From assembly GCA_963729075.1 (NCBI GenBank), contig CAVSMU010000010.1, positions 310,001 through 374,000 on the forward strand: a DNA stretch of 64,000 nt, read 5' to 3'. Positions 1-8,455 of the stretch are shown one piece after another. Made by a program: the position numbers and the translations under genes. The stretch is from WHSW01 sp963729075. GTDB taxonomy: Bacteria; Actinomycetota; Thermoleophilia; Solirubrobacterales; 70-9. The notes beneath the pieces are model-generated. The model was not told the origin of the DNA. It saw only the letters and a program-made list of their open reading frames with translations, and did not search any database. Each line of letters opens with the position of its first letter. Position 1 is the stretch's first letter.

Positions 1-1259
<1,259 letters not shown>

Positions 1260-1279
1260 CGCGTCTCCATCTGTCGGGT

Positions 1280-1771
1280 TCAGGCCAACCAGCGGCCATC
1301 GCGCATCAGCTCGCGGTCGCGCAGCTCGTTCGCCTCGCGCCAGGCCTGGATGCGGCGCGGGGAGATTCGGAACCAGCGGTACGGCGCGGCCTCCGCCCTC
1401 GGGTCGAAGCCGGCGCGCGCCGCGAACCGGTCACCCGCCTGCTCCGGCAGCGCGTCGATCTCGAGGACCTCGACCTCGCCCTCGATCATCGACACGTCGC
1501 GGGTGTGACCCAGCCCCAGCCGAACGAATCGGGTGGCCGCAAGGTTCCTGCCGGTCGGGCTGTCGGCTGGCGTGGCGATCAACAGCGCCTCGCCGTCCCA
1601 GTCGAAGGACAGCGGCACCAGGTACGGCGCACCATCCGCCGAGGCACTGGCCACCCAGACATCGATGTCGTGGATGAGCCGGTGCTCGGTGTCGCGACGG
1701 CGCTCGGAGCGGGAACGGGGGTCGGTATCGGGTTCTGGCCGTGTCGAACTCAAGGCATTAATTTGTAGCAC
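1280..1771 (-). CDS. pyridoxamine 5'-phosphate oxidase-like split-barrel protein
   Basis: 163-residue protein of the PNPOx-like split-barrel superfamily (flavin-, haem- or F420-binding proteins; substrate not predictable). Visible: the N-terminal barrel strands around DVWVASASADGAPYLVPLSF (about residues 37-56), a central TRFVRLGLGHTRD strand pair, and a C-terminal basic helix with YRWFRISPRRIQAWRE. The GTG start at 1771 lies inside a 15-bp palindrome; the TTG codon at 1753 is an alternative start that would leave the palindrome in the upstream region. Divergent from marR and 20 bp upstream of the UvrA-like gene, it looks like part of a MarR-controlled stress or drug-response unit. The function is inferred from the fold only. 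Confidence 0.75.
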   Translation of the reverse strand: MLQINALSSTRPEPDTDPRSRSERRRDTEHRLIHDIDVWVASASADGAPYLVPLSFDWDGEALLIATPADSPTGRNLAATRFVRLGLGHTRDVSMIEGEVEVLEIDALPEQAGDRFAARAGFDPRAEAAPYRWFRISPRRIQAWREANELRDRELMRDGRWLA

Positions 1772-1775
1772 AAAT
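1761..1775. promoter_or_regulatory. candidate MarR operator (palindrome)
   Basis: ATTTGT-AGC-ACAAAT is a perfect 6-bp inverted repeat with a 3-bp centre in the divergent region between the flavin-type gene and marR. A second, weaker TGT-GCG-ACA site is centred 32 bp away (1796-1804), about three helical turns. MarR proteins commonly repress their own divergon through such sites; binding here is inference. Confidence 0.5.
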
Positions 1776-1817
1776 GATTGGCCGAGCGTATTAAATGTGC
1801 GACAATGTGAAGACGCT

Positions 1818-2315
1818 ATGCCCCCGAATCAGAAGACAATGCCCTCGAACCTCTCCACTGAGACGGAGGTCGCCGAGTTCGCCGGCCAGCTGTTCTTCCG
1901 GCTCTGGCGGGCCTCGCACACCCAGACGGCCGCGGCGCTGCAGTCGATCGGCCTGACGCCGCCGCTCTTCGCGGTGCTCAACTACTTGCAGGCACACGAG
2001 GGCGCGATCCAGCAGCAGATCGGCTCGGCGATGAGGATCGACCCGAGCACGATGGTCGCGCTGGTCGACCAGCTCGAGGGCGCCGGGCTGGCCAAGCGGC
2101 GACCGCACCCGCAGGATCGCCGCGCCCGCGAGGTCCTGATCACGCCAAAGGGGCGGCGGACCCTGATGCGGGCGCGCGAGCTGGCGCGGGCGGTCGAAGG
2201 CGACGTCCTCCAAGGCCTCTCCCCCGCCGAGCGCCGCGAGCTTGTGACGCTGCTTCGAAAGGCGTTCGCGGCGGCGCCTCCGCAGCCCCCGTGGAGCTCC
2301 GAGGAGGACGGCTAG
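1818..2315 (+). CDS. MarR-family transcriptional regulator
   Basis: 165-residue winged-helix regulator. Visible: an N-terminal helix with FAGQLFFRLWRASH, the winged-helix core (PPLFAVLNYLQAHEGAIQQQ, then MRIDPSTMVALVDQLEGAGL as recognition region, about residues 70-90), the wing RRPHPQDRRAREVLITPKGR, and a C-terminal dimerisation helix. The ATG at 1818 is chosen because the in-frame sequence upstream runs into the opposite gene and lacks family similarity. It probably represses the divergent flavin-type/UvrA-like pair and itself through the palindrome at 1761-1775. The methyltransferase at 2322 follows after 6 bp, so the two are likely co-transcribed. Confidence 0.9.
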   Translation: MPPNQKTMPSNLSTETEVAEFAGQLFFRLWRASHTQTAAALQSIGLTPPLFAVLNYLQAHEGAIQQQIGSAMRIDPSTMVALVDQLEGAGLAKRRPHPQDRRAREVLITPKGRRTLMRARELARAVEGDVLQGLSPAERRELVTLLRKAFAAAPPQPPWSSEEDG

Positions 2316-2321
2316 GAGTCG

Positions 2322-3104
2322 ATGTCCTCGCCGATCGGACTCGACTTCTACGATGCCGAGCTCCGCGCCCACCACGAGCACTTTCGCGCTGCGTACGGGA
2401 TCCGGGCGGGCGATGAGGTTCTGGACATCGGCTGCGGAACCGGACTCACGACTCGCGAGGCCGGGCGTGCCGCGGTGCCCGGACGCGTTGTCGGGGTCGA
2501 TCTCTGGGAACGGATGCTCGAGCGCGCCCGAGAGCTCACAGCGGTCGAGCGGCTCGAGAACGTGACCTTCGAGTTGGGCGATGCCCAGCGGTATCGCTTC
2601 GGCCCCGAGCGCTTCGACGTCGCGATCAGTCGCTTCGGCACGATGTTCTTCGCCGATCCGGTCGCTGCCTTCGCCAACATTGCGTCAGCACTGCGCCCCC
2701 AGGGACGGCTGGTCTTGCTCGTCTGGCAGCGCCGCGAGCACAATGAATGGGCGTTGGCGATCGACGCTGCGCTCGGCAACGCCGCGCAGCCACCGCCGCC
2801 AACCGCGGACCCGTTCTCGCTCGGCGACGCCGAGGCCACGACGGAGATGCTCGCGCGCACCGGTTTCGAGGCGTTGCGGTTCGAGGACGTCCACGAGCCG
2901 GTCCTCTACGGGCCCGACATCGACGTCGCGCTCGAGTTCGTGTGCGGCTTTCAGAACGTGAGTGCCGCGCTGGCGCGCATGGGCCGCGACGACGCCGCCC
3001 GCGCCGTGGACCGGCTACGCGAGACCCTCGAGCGCCACTACGGCGACGACCGAGGCGTGACCTTCGATTCGCGCTCCTGGTTGATCACCGGCCGCCGGCG
3101 CTGA
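2322..3104 (+). CDS. class I SAM-dependent methyltransferase
   Basis: 260-residue Rossmann-fold methyltransferase of the UbiE/Methyltransf_11 kind. SAM-binding motif I is VLDIGCGTGLTTRE (about residues 33-46), followed by the acidic motif II VVGVDLWERML and motif III FELGDAQRYRFG, then FDVAISRFGTMFF. The C-terminal part (about 150-260) is a substrate cap without recognisable specificity. An AGGAG Shine-Dalgarno lies just before the ATG and only 6 bp separate it from marR, so the regulator and enzyme probably form one operon. The substrate is unknown; methylation of a drug or lipid would fit the context but is inference. Confidence 0.88.
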   Translation: MSSPIGLDFYDAELRAHHEHFRAAYGIRAGDEVLDIGCGTGLTTREAGRAAVPGRVVGVDLWERMLERARELTAVERLENVTFELGDAQRYRFGPERFDVAISRFGTMFFADPVAAFANIASALRPQGRLVLLVWQRREHNEWALAIDAALGNAAQPPPPTADPFSLGDAEATTEMLARTGFEALRFEDVHEPVLYGPDIDVALEFVCGFQNVSAALARMGRDDAARAVDRLRETLERHYGDDRGVTFDSRSWLITGRRR

Positions 3105-3294
3105 CCCAGTACGGCGCGGGCGGCGTCGTCGCGGATCCGCTTCCACCAGTCGTCGCACCGGCGTCGCCGACGAGCCCCCGACCGCACGAGAGCAGGGTGC
3201 GCCGCGCGATCCGCCGCGACGACATGCCGTCGCCGGGACCGGTGGCGGCGATTCTTCGCTACCCCGTCTGACCCGCCGCGCCTGGAGACACGCA

Positions 3295-3300
3295 TAGGAT
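3295..3300 (+). promoter_or_regulatory. -10 hexamer of a probable leaderless promoter
   Basis: TAGGAT ends 7 nt before the GTG start at 3308, which would put transcription start at or next to the start codon. The same TANNNT-to-start spacing is seen at several other genes of the window. No convincing -35 is visible. Confidence 0.45.
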
Positions 3301-3307
3301 TGCGGCC

Positions 3308-3709
3308 GTGCCGTTCACGCTCAGGAACCTCAAGGAGGACCTGGAGGACGTCGGGTCCAGGTTCGACGGCGCGCCGGACCTGGAGTTCCGCCTGGCGACC
3401 CAGGCGCTCGAGCTCGAGAAGTCCGGCCTGGGCTACCAGCGCGTCCCGCCCGGCTATCGCTTTCCGTACGGCCACACGCACAAGACGCAGGAGGAGGTGT
3501 ACGTGGTCCTGCGCGGGAGCGGGCGGATGAAGCTCGACGACGAGATCGTCGAGCTCAAGCAGTGGGACGCGGTGCGCGTCCCGCCCGGTACGTGGCGAGG
3601 CTACGAGGCCGGGCCGGACGGCCTCGAGATCGTCGTCATCGGCGCGCCCAATCTCGGCGAGGCTCCGCGCGAAGACGTCGAGGGCCAGCGCGACTGGTGG
3701 GCTGACTAG
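3308..3709 (+). CDS. cupin-domain protein
   Basis: 133-residue single-domain cupin. Cupin motif 1 is visible as GYRFPYGHTHKTQEEVYVVL (about residues 51-70; metal ligands His, His, Glu) and motif 2 as VRVPPGTWRGYEA, in which the usual second His is replaced (GTWR), so the metal site is incomplete. The start is GTG, preceded at 7 nt by TAGGAT and without a clear Shine-Dalgarno, suggesting leaderless expression. It stands alone; the 200 bp upstream and 144 bp downstream contain no gene I can support. The biological role is not predictable from the fold. Confidence 0.8.
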   Translation: MPFTLRNLKEDLEDVGSRFDGAPDLEFRLATQALELEKSGLGYQRVPPGYRFPYGHTHKTQEEVYVVLRGSGRMKLDDEIVELKQWDAVRVPPGTWRGYEAGPDGLEIVVIGAPNLGEAPREDVEGQRDWWAD

Positions 3710-3853
3710 CGCCACGCGGTGTCGGTCGCCGTCGCTCGATCTGGCCGCTCCCCCATCTCCACGCCCTGCGTGGTCTCAGGCGCGCGCGGCGCTGCTGTTC
3801 ATCGCGCGGAGCGGCAGCGCGGATCGCCGCAAGTTGTGCCGAGGCTGGGCTAC

Positions 3854-4744
3854 CTATGCGACGCGCTGAGGAGCTGGGATCGACCCCCACAGCGAGCCGT
3901 CGCCTAGAGACCGCCGATCCACACGTCGCTCGCCGGTGGCGGTGATGAGCGCTGCCTCGACGCCCGGCAGGTCGGGGACGCCCAGGTGCTCGGTCATCAC
4001 GGCAGCCACCTCGGCCGTCGTCAGCGGGTAGGGGAAGGCGTTCAGCACTTCGACCGGATCCGCGGCTGGTGGCCGGCGCGCGAGGGTGGGGTCCAGGTTG
4101 GCGATGACCACGTCGTAGGCCTCGATCGGCTGAAAGCCACCAGCTTCGAGCTGTTGCCCGTCCGGCCCATCGAAGACCAGTGACGGCGCCGTGTAACGCA
4201 CCGCACCGTCGGTGTTCGCCGCCTTGCCCTGGAACTCAGTTGGCGATCCCGCCGCCGCTCGCGCACGAGCACGGTCGGCCTCATAGACGGCCACGACCTG
4301 GGGATCGTCGATACGTCCGACGACCGCGCTCGCGTCCAGGCCGTCAACACTCGCAAGCGCCGAACGCAAGGTGTCGGGATCGTCCAGGGTCCCGGTTGTC
4401 GTGAACTGTGCGAACTGCAGTGCCCGCAGCGCGGCGTGCTCCAGCTCCGGCGACGCCAGTCGCGTGGCGACGATCGCGCGACAGGCCGGAGAAGTGGCGC
4501 TCAAGCGCGCCTTCGGTGTGATCTGAAAGGGCATTCCGAAGCGGCGAAATCGGCCGTAGCCGAGCGCCGATCGCGTCGGCGTGTAACCGCGGGCGGCGTA
4601 TTGGCCAGCGTCCTCCGTGAGTCCGATCATCACAAGCGTCCAGCGCAGCCGCTCGCCGTAGCGCCATCTCAGGGTCGCGTGCGCCGGCAAAGCCGAGTAC
4701 GCCCACGGACACCCGGGGTCCGTGAAATGCGTGACATCGATCAC
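3854..4744 (-). CDS. DsbA-family (FrnE-like) thioredoxin-fold protein
   Basis: 296-residue DsbA-family protein of the FrnE/2-hydroxychromene-2-carboxylate isomerase branch. The N-terminal thioredoxin strand leads into FTDPGCPWAYSALP (about residues 7-20): the first cysteine of the CxxC position is kept but the second is Ala (CPWA), so classical dithiol oxidase chemistry is unlikely and an isomerase/GST-kappa-like or non-redox role is more plausible. The middle part is the helical insert and the TAPSLVFDGPDG strand carries the cis-Pro-type loop. There is no signal peptide, so it is cytosolic. The start is GTG at 4744. Its C-terminal 70 residues show no family similarity I recognise. Confidence 0.75.
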   Translation of the reverse strand: MIDVTHFTDPGCPWAYSALPAHATLRWRYGERLRWTLVMIGLTEDAGQYAARGYTPTRSALGYGRFRRFGMPFQITPKARLSATSPACRAIVATRLASPELEHAALRALQFAQFTTTGTLDDPDTLRSALASVDGLDASAVVGRIDDPQVVAVYEADRARARAAAGSPTEFQGKAANTDGAVRYTAPSLVFDGPDGQQLEAGGFQPIEAYDVVIANLDPTLARRPPAADPVEVLNAFPYPLTTAEVAAVMTEHLGVPDLPGVEAALITATGERRVDRRSLGDGSLWGSIPAPQRVA

Positions 4745-4895
4745 CGCATGATCGTTGCAGCTGCCGGACCGGCGCTACCCCACGGGGATGGCGGCGAATA
4801 CCAGCCCGAGCATCAATTTCTGGGGCGAGGTCGCGTTTCAGGCAGCGGGTAGCGGCAATCTCTGGAGCCCAGCCGGGACTCGATGGCGGGCATGG

Positions 4896-5701
4896 TCATT
4901 CTGCTCCCCCGTTGTCACTGAGCTCGCGGAGCCGCGCGGCGCTGCGCTCGTCCATCGGCACGAACTTTTCGATCGCGAGGCTTGCCGCCGTCACCTCCAG
5001 CGGTGCCCCGAGTGTGGCGATGACGGTGAAGAGGCTGACCTCGCCGAGGGGTGTACGCAGGTCCAGTGAGACCACGGGCTGAGTCGCGTGGCCGGCAGGC
5101 GGATCGTCCGGGAGAAAGGACTCGACCTCCGCGATCAGGCGGCCGAGGGCCGGATCGGCGTCCTCGCGGCTCTTTCGCTTCAGCTTCTGAATCAGCGGCG
5201 CGTTACAGGCCGCAGTCATCGATGAGATCTTCGGCAGGCCGCCGGGGTGGACGCCGAGCCGGAGCATGTTGATCGGGGCTCGAGGAGCTCGAGGTCGACC
5301 CCGTCCCAGAGGAGCGCCGCGGCGCGATTCGCCTCGATCAGGTTCCAGAGCCCGTCGACGATCAATGCCGGGTTCGGCTCGTGCGCCTCCAGCAGCCTGC
5401 TCAGCGAGTCCCGCAGGGGCTGCATGACCTCGCCGTCGTAGGGCTGCTCCAGATAGGGAGGGGCGAAGCCCCCTGAGAGCAGCAGGCGGTTGCGCTCGGC
5501 GATCGGCAGGTCGAGGTGCTGGGCGAGATGGATGAGGAGCTGGCGGCTCGGGCGCGAGCGGCCGGTCTCGACGAAGCTCAGGTGCTTGGTCGACACGTTC
5601 GCGTCCAGGGACAGCTCGAGTTGGCTGAGGCCGCGTCCCCTGCGCCAGAAGCGGATCAGCTCGCCCGCGGTCTGGGGCTCCTGCTCGGCCTGGACGACCA
5701 T
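4896..5701 (-). pseudogene. XRE regulator with MmyB-like ligand domain, frameshifted
   Basis: Two reading frames together make one regulator of about 265 residues. The upstream frame (5701 to about 5280) has an XRE helix-turn-helix (GLSQLELSLDANVSTKHLSF, about residues 24-43) and the start of the MmyB-like domain (PALIVDGLWNLIEANRAAAL). Family similarity continues in another frame with INMLRLGVHPGGLPK through DLRTPLGEVSLFTVIATLG to the stop at 4896. The shift falls at a four-G run, 5277-5280 on the (+) strand; one extra base there restores ...LLEPPINMLRL. It could be a real mutation or a homopolymer sequencing error. If real, the product keeps DNA binding but loses its ligand domain. MmyB-type regulators usually control a divergent enzyme; here the divergent neighbour is the truncated SnoaL gene at 5856. 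Confidence 0.8.
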
Positions 5702-5855
5702 CCGGTTGAAGTTAGCGGGGCGTCCGCTCGGGATCCATCGCCCGGCGTGTGGAACCGGCCGGCTTTACAAGAGAGGTAATGGACGCGTGGCCGTTCCTCC
5801 GCGACCGTTGACGGCGAAGCAAGACCGACGACCGACCGACACAGTGGAGGTTCGA

Positions 5856-6170
5856 ATGAATGTCAATGATCCGCACGAGCTGGCCAAGCGCTACACGGCG
5901 GTCTGGATGGAGCCGGATGGCGACCGCCGCCGCAAGGCGATCGCCGATCTCTGGAGCGAGGATGCGATTCATATCCTCCAGCCCACGCAGGCGGTCTACG
6001 AGGCCGCCGATGAGCGGGCGGTCAATCCGACCTGGCAGGTTCGCGGTCACGACGAACTCGAGGCTAGGGTCACCTCGGCATACGAGGATTTCGTGGCTAC
6101 CGGCCAGATGTCGTTTACGCCGCGCGCTTCCAGGCGAAGCAACGCCCGAAGCGCCGTCGCCTTCGCCTGA
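5856..6170 (+). pseudogene. SnoaL-like (NTF2 fold) gene, truncated at the 3' end
   Basis: 104-residue frame starting at the ATG at 5856 with GTGGAGG upstream. The first 90 residues read as a SnoaL-like domain (YTAVWMEPDGDRRRKAIADL, then LWSEDAIHILQPTQAV and GHDELEARVTSAYEDFV), but after GQMSF (about 6126) the frame becomes a short basic tail that is the antisense of the gene at 6047-6253. About 40 residues of a normal SnoaL domain are therefore missing. It lacks the MSQENVE and LEAAGLSE ends of the array copies, so it belongs to a different SnoaL branch. It is divergent from the XRE/MmyB regulator. Confidence 0.6.
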
Positions 6171-6253
6171 GCCTGGCGCCCCGAAGAGGGTTCCAACTCG
6201 GCCAGGCGCCGAAGCTCGCGGCGGATCAGGCCGTCGGTGTCGTCAGGCGGCAT
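6047..6253 (-). CDS. small hypothetical protein, probable remnant
   Basis: 68-residue frame, MPPDDTDGLIRRELRRLAEL onward, rich in Arg/Leu/Ala helix (residues about 6-46). I do not recognise the family. The helical part (6126-6253) looks coding, whereas the last 25 residues are the antisense of the SnoaL gene at 5856, so this gene also seems cut at about 6126 and joined tail-to-tail with that gene. Confidence 0.3.
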   Translation of the reverse strand: MPPDDTDGLIRRELRRLAELEPSSGRQAQAKATALRALLRLEARGVNDIWPVATKSSYAEVTLASSSS

Positions 6254-6398
6254 GGGGCTTTTCGAGTGCTGGTCTCTGAGCCGACCTGCGCGGCGGTCGC
6301 TCAAATAGCGTGGTCACGCCCGAAACCCTCCCCGCCCCCTTGACCGCGGCCTTGATCCGGTGTAGGGATACGCAGAACAAATCCAAAGGGGGTAAATC

Positions 6399-6710
6399 GT
6401 GAGGGCACACAGACGGCTCCTTGCGGGCGCGGTTATCGCGGTCGCAGGGTTGGTATCGGTGTCACCGGCTGCGTTCGGTTCGACTGGTGACAATCCGAAT
6501 GCGAGCTGTGTCGGCGCGGGCTCGTCGGCCCTATCACCGGGATCGGGGATCGAGGGGTTCGCGTTCCCGGGCGCACGCGCGGATGTCTCGCACTTCGTCG
6601 TTGACTCGGCGAAGCTCGCCGGGACGCCGCCGGGGCAACTGATCAAGCCATCCGCCCAGGACAAGGGAACGGCGCTGGTCTGCTTCCCGGAGGGCCCGCC
6701 TGGGTCGTAG
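6399..6710 (+). CDS. small secreted protein of unknown function
   Basis: 103 residues with a clear Sec signal peptide: basic start MRAHRRLL, hydrophobic AGAVIAVAGLVSVSPAA and a likely cleavage after AFG (about residue 27). The mature part is about 75 residues with two cysteines (NASCVGAG and LVCFPEGP) that could form one disulphide. The start is GTG at 6399 after a purine-rich AAAGGGGG. I recognise no family. A strong hairpin terminator follows 29 bp after the stop, so it is monocistronic and separate from the SnoaL array. Confidence 0.65.
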   Translation: MRAHRRLLAGAVIAVAGLVSVSPAAFGSTGDNPNASCVGAGSSALSPGSGIEGFAFPGARADVSHFVVDSAKLAGTPPGQLIKPSAQDKGTALVCFPEGPPGS

Positions 6711-6739
6711 TCGCTGACACGTAGCCGTATCGAGTGAAG

Positions 6740-6768
6740 CCGCGTCCGCTTGCAGCGGGCGCGGTTTT
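6740..6768 (+). terminator. Rho-independent terminator
   Basis: CCGCGTCCGCT / AGCGGGCGCGG form an 11-bp stem (one G-T pair) with a 3-nt loop, followed directly by TTTT at 6765-6768. It ends the small secreted gene and isolates it from the SnoaL array, which starts 47 bp later. Confidence 0.75.
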
Positions 6769-6794
6769 CACGTCGAGACTCAGAGGCCTGCCGC

Positions 6795-6835
6795 CGCGAG
6801 ATACTGAGCGGGCGATGTCGCAGGAGAACGTGGAG
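6795..6835 (+). promoter_or_regulatory. SnoaL array head element (promoter-like plus start tag)
   Basis: This 41-bp stretch (GATACT at 6800-6805, GAGCGGGCG, then the ATG and the MSQENVE codons) recurs nearly base for base on the (-) strand at 30712-30753, 31602-31640 and 33780-33816, and in decayed form at 29734-29770 and 37932-37955. GATACT ends 9 nt before ATG, which fits a -10 box of a short-leader or leaderless promoter. It marks the first gene of each array block, while internal genes have the junction repeat instead. Confidence 0.6.
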
Positions 6836-7222
6836 ACACTGCGCGGGGGCTTTGACGCCTTCGCCCGCGGCGACCTTGACTACGTGCTCGAGCGCCTGGA
6901 CCCGGACGTGGACTGGAGCCCGGCGATCGCCCCGATACTGGGTGTGGAGACGGTGCGCGGCAGGGAAGGTGTCAGGAGGTTCTTCACCCGCGACCTGTTC
7001 GAGGGGTTCGACCAGTTCCGGGCCGAGCCGCTCTCCATCGAAGACCTCGGCGGGGAATACGTCCTGGTGATGGTCCGCTATACGGGCAGGGGCCAGAGCA
7101 GCGGGATCGAGATGGATCAGATGTTTGCTTCGCTCTATCGGATGCGTGATGGCAAGACCGTGACCATGCGGGACTACCCCTCCAGGGCCGAAGCCCTCGA
7201 AGCCGCCGGGCTGTCGGAGTAG
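6815..7222 (+). CDS. SnoaL-like protein, array copy 1
   Basis: 135-residue SnoaL/NTF2-like domain protein (small alpha+beta barrel; enzymatic or binding role unknown). Start at the ATG at 6815, giving MSQENVE. Core features: FDAFARGDLDYVLERLDPDV helix, VDWSP strand with the Asp-x-Trp typical of the fold, REGVRRFF helix, and strands EYVLVMVRYTGRG and IEMDQMFASLYRMRDGK. It ends in EALEAAGLSE. The stop codon and last codons belong to the junction repeat shared with copy 2, whose ATG is 3 nt downstream; GGAG inside the last codons serves as its ribosome binding site. Confidence 0.85.
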   Translation: MSQENVETLRGGFDAFARGDLDYVLERLDPDVDWSPAIAPILGVETVRGREGVRRFFTRDLFEGFDQFRAEPLSIEDLGGEYVLVMVRYTGRGQSSGIEMDQMFASLYRMRDGKTVTMRDYPSRAEALEAAGLSE

Positions 7223-7246
7223 GCGATGTCGCAGGAGAACGTGGAG
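7199..7246 (+). repeat. SnoaL junction repeat J1
   Basis: A 48-bp unit: codons for EAAGLSE, stop TAG, GCG, then codons for MSQENVE. It is matched at 7616-7663 (one mismatch in the first half) and 8006-8053 (end changed to GTCGAC), and on the (-) strand between array genes. Synonymous positions are conserved (Ala GCC, Gly GGG, Leu CTG, Ser TCG), so conservation is at DNA level. Confidence 0.8.
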
Positions 7247-7639
7247 GTCTGCAAACGGGCTTTGGACCTGATCAATCGCCTCGGTCCTACCGCTGGCGTT
7301 GAGGCGGCGCTGGAGTACGTGGATCCGGAGGGAGTCATGGAGTCCGCGATCGTCAGCGGAGCCGAAGGGAACACCTACCGGGGCCACGACGGGTTCCGCG
7401 CCTGGGCGGCGGAGTCGGAAGAGGCCTTTGAAGAGCTGCGGAGCACGCCGAAGGAGTTCCGGGATCTCGGCGATCGGGTGCTGATGCTTGGCCACGTACT
7501 CGTGCGCGGGCGAGAGAGCGGAGCGGTGGTCGAGTCCCAGATCGGCTTTCTGTGGACGCTTCGCGGGCGCAGGATGGTCCACGCCAAAGGCTTCTTGGAC
7601 TGGGCCGAGGCACTCGAAGCCGCCGGGCTGGCGGAGTAG
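7226..7639 (+). CDS. SnoaL-like protein, array copy 2
   Basis: 137 residues. MSQENVE start tag, then a longer N-terminal helix pair (CKRALDLINRLGPTAGVEAA) than copy 1, ALEYVDPEG, GNTYRGHDGFRAWAAESEEA (the YRGHDGFR turn is typical of the family), strands DRVLMLGHVLVRGRESGAVV and SQIGFLWTLRGRRMV, and the end ALEAAGLAE (Ser to Ala compared with the other copies). Outside the tags it shares little sequence with copies 1 and 3. It is translationally coupled on both sides, with 3-nt gaps. Confidence 0.85.
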   Translation: MSQENVEVCKRALDLINRLGPTAGVEAALEYVDPEGVMESAIVSGAEGNTYRGHDGFRAWAAESEEAFEELRSTPKEFRDLGDRVLMLGHVLVRGRESGAVVESQIGFLWTLRGRRMVHAKGFLDWAEALEAAGLAE

Positions 7640-7663
7640 GCGATGTCGCAGGAGAACGTGGAG
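7616..7663 (+). repeat. SnoaL junction repeat J2
   Basis: Same 48-bp unit as at 7199, differing in the first half where CTGTCG is CTGGCG. It spans the end of copy 2 and the start of copy 3. Confidence 0.8.
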
Positions 7664-8029
7664 ATCGTGCGCGAGGCCTGGGATGCCTACTCGCGTGGCG
7701 ACTACGATCGGATCGCAGGGTTCCACGACCCCCACATAGTGGTGATCACCTTGGAGGACGGTGTCGTGTACGGCAACGACGCCGTGCTGGCCAACTACAA
7801 ACGCTGGAACGAAGCCTGGGAGAGGGCCGAGACAACCCTCGAGGAGGTGATCGGGCACGGAGACCGGGTGTTCCTGACGGTTCGATTCCACGGCCGTGGT
7901 CGAGCGAGCGGGGTCGAAGTCGACACCCGCCTCTATGAGGTCTACATGCTGCGCGACGGCAAGGTTCTGCGCATAGATGAGTACGAACATCGGGCCGAAG
8001 CCCTCGAAGCCGCCGGGCTGTCGGAGTAG
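7643..8029 (+). CDS. SnoaL-like protein, array copy 3
   Basis: 128 residues, close to the standard length. MSQENVEIVREAWDAYSRGD leads into YDRIAGFHDPHIVVITLEDG, a NDAVLANYKRWNEAWERAET helix, strands DRVFLTVRFHGRGRASGVEV and RLYEVYMLRDGKVLRIDEYE, and the end EALEAAGLSE. Its body is distinct from copies 1, 2 and 4, although the tags are the same. No catalytic residues can be assigned. Confidence 0.85.
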   Translation: MSQENVEIVREAWDAYSRGDYDRIAGFHDPHIVVITLEDGVVYGNDAVLANYKRWNEAWERAETTLEEVIGHGDRVFLTVRFHGRGRASGVEVDTRLYEVYMLRDGKVLRIDEYEHRAEALEAAGLSE

Positions 8030-8053
8030 GCGATGTCGCAGGAGAACGTCGAC
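8006..8053 (+). repeat. SnoaL junction repeat J3
   Basis: Third copy of the unit; the first 42 bases match J1 and the last codons read GTC GAC instead of GTG GAG. It joins copy 3 to the truncated copy 4. Confidence 0.8.
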
Positions 8054-8455
8054 AAGGTTCGCCGGGCCTACGAGGCATTCAGCCGGCGGGACTTCGACGC
8101 CGCCCTCGCTGACATAGACGAATCGGTGACGTGGAAGCCGATCTTCTCGATGGATGCGGCTCTCCTGGAGGGCAAGGAGGATGCCGAGAGGAGACCGCCG
8201 GTTGTCTGCTTAGGCCACGGACTCCGTCATGCCTACTGGTCTCGCCTCGCCGACCAGCTTGAACCCGCGCAGCCGGCCACGCCTGGCGCGATAGTGCTGG
8301 ACGAACACCTCCGCCTCCCGCTGACCGGTCTGGCCGCACTCGATCACGATCGCCTCGTCAGCGTCGGCGACGGCACCCGTGTAGACGAGCGCGCAACTCT
8401 CGTCACCGGCCGCCGTGCGCAGGAAATCCCGAAATCTCGTCTTGGCACCCTGTAA
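8033..8455 (+). pseudogene. SnoaL-like array copy 4, truncated
   Basis: The frame opens as a normal array gene, MSQENVDKVRRAYEAFSRRD, with VTWKPIFSMDAALLEGKEDA (about residue 53), then stops resembling a SnoaL domain at about 8196. From there it is only the antisense of the gene at 8210-8593. Thus about 75 residues and the 3' tag are missing. The array has been cut here and joined tail-to-tail to an unrelated gene, as at 6126. Confidence 0.7.

Noticed and set aside
6314..7990. 558-residue open frame on the (-) strand across the SnoaL array
   Set aside because: It is antisense to three array genes whose frames carry family motifs and ribosome binding sites; the apparent repeats in it (HVLLRHRLLRQPGGFE) are the antisense of the junction repeat.
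6795..8053. CRISPR array, because of regularly spaced direct repeats
   Set aside because: Spacing is about 390-420 bp, repeats are coding gene ends and starts, and no cas genes are present.
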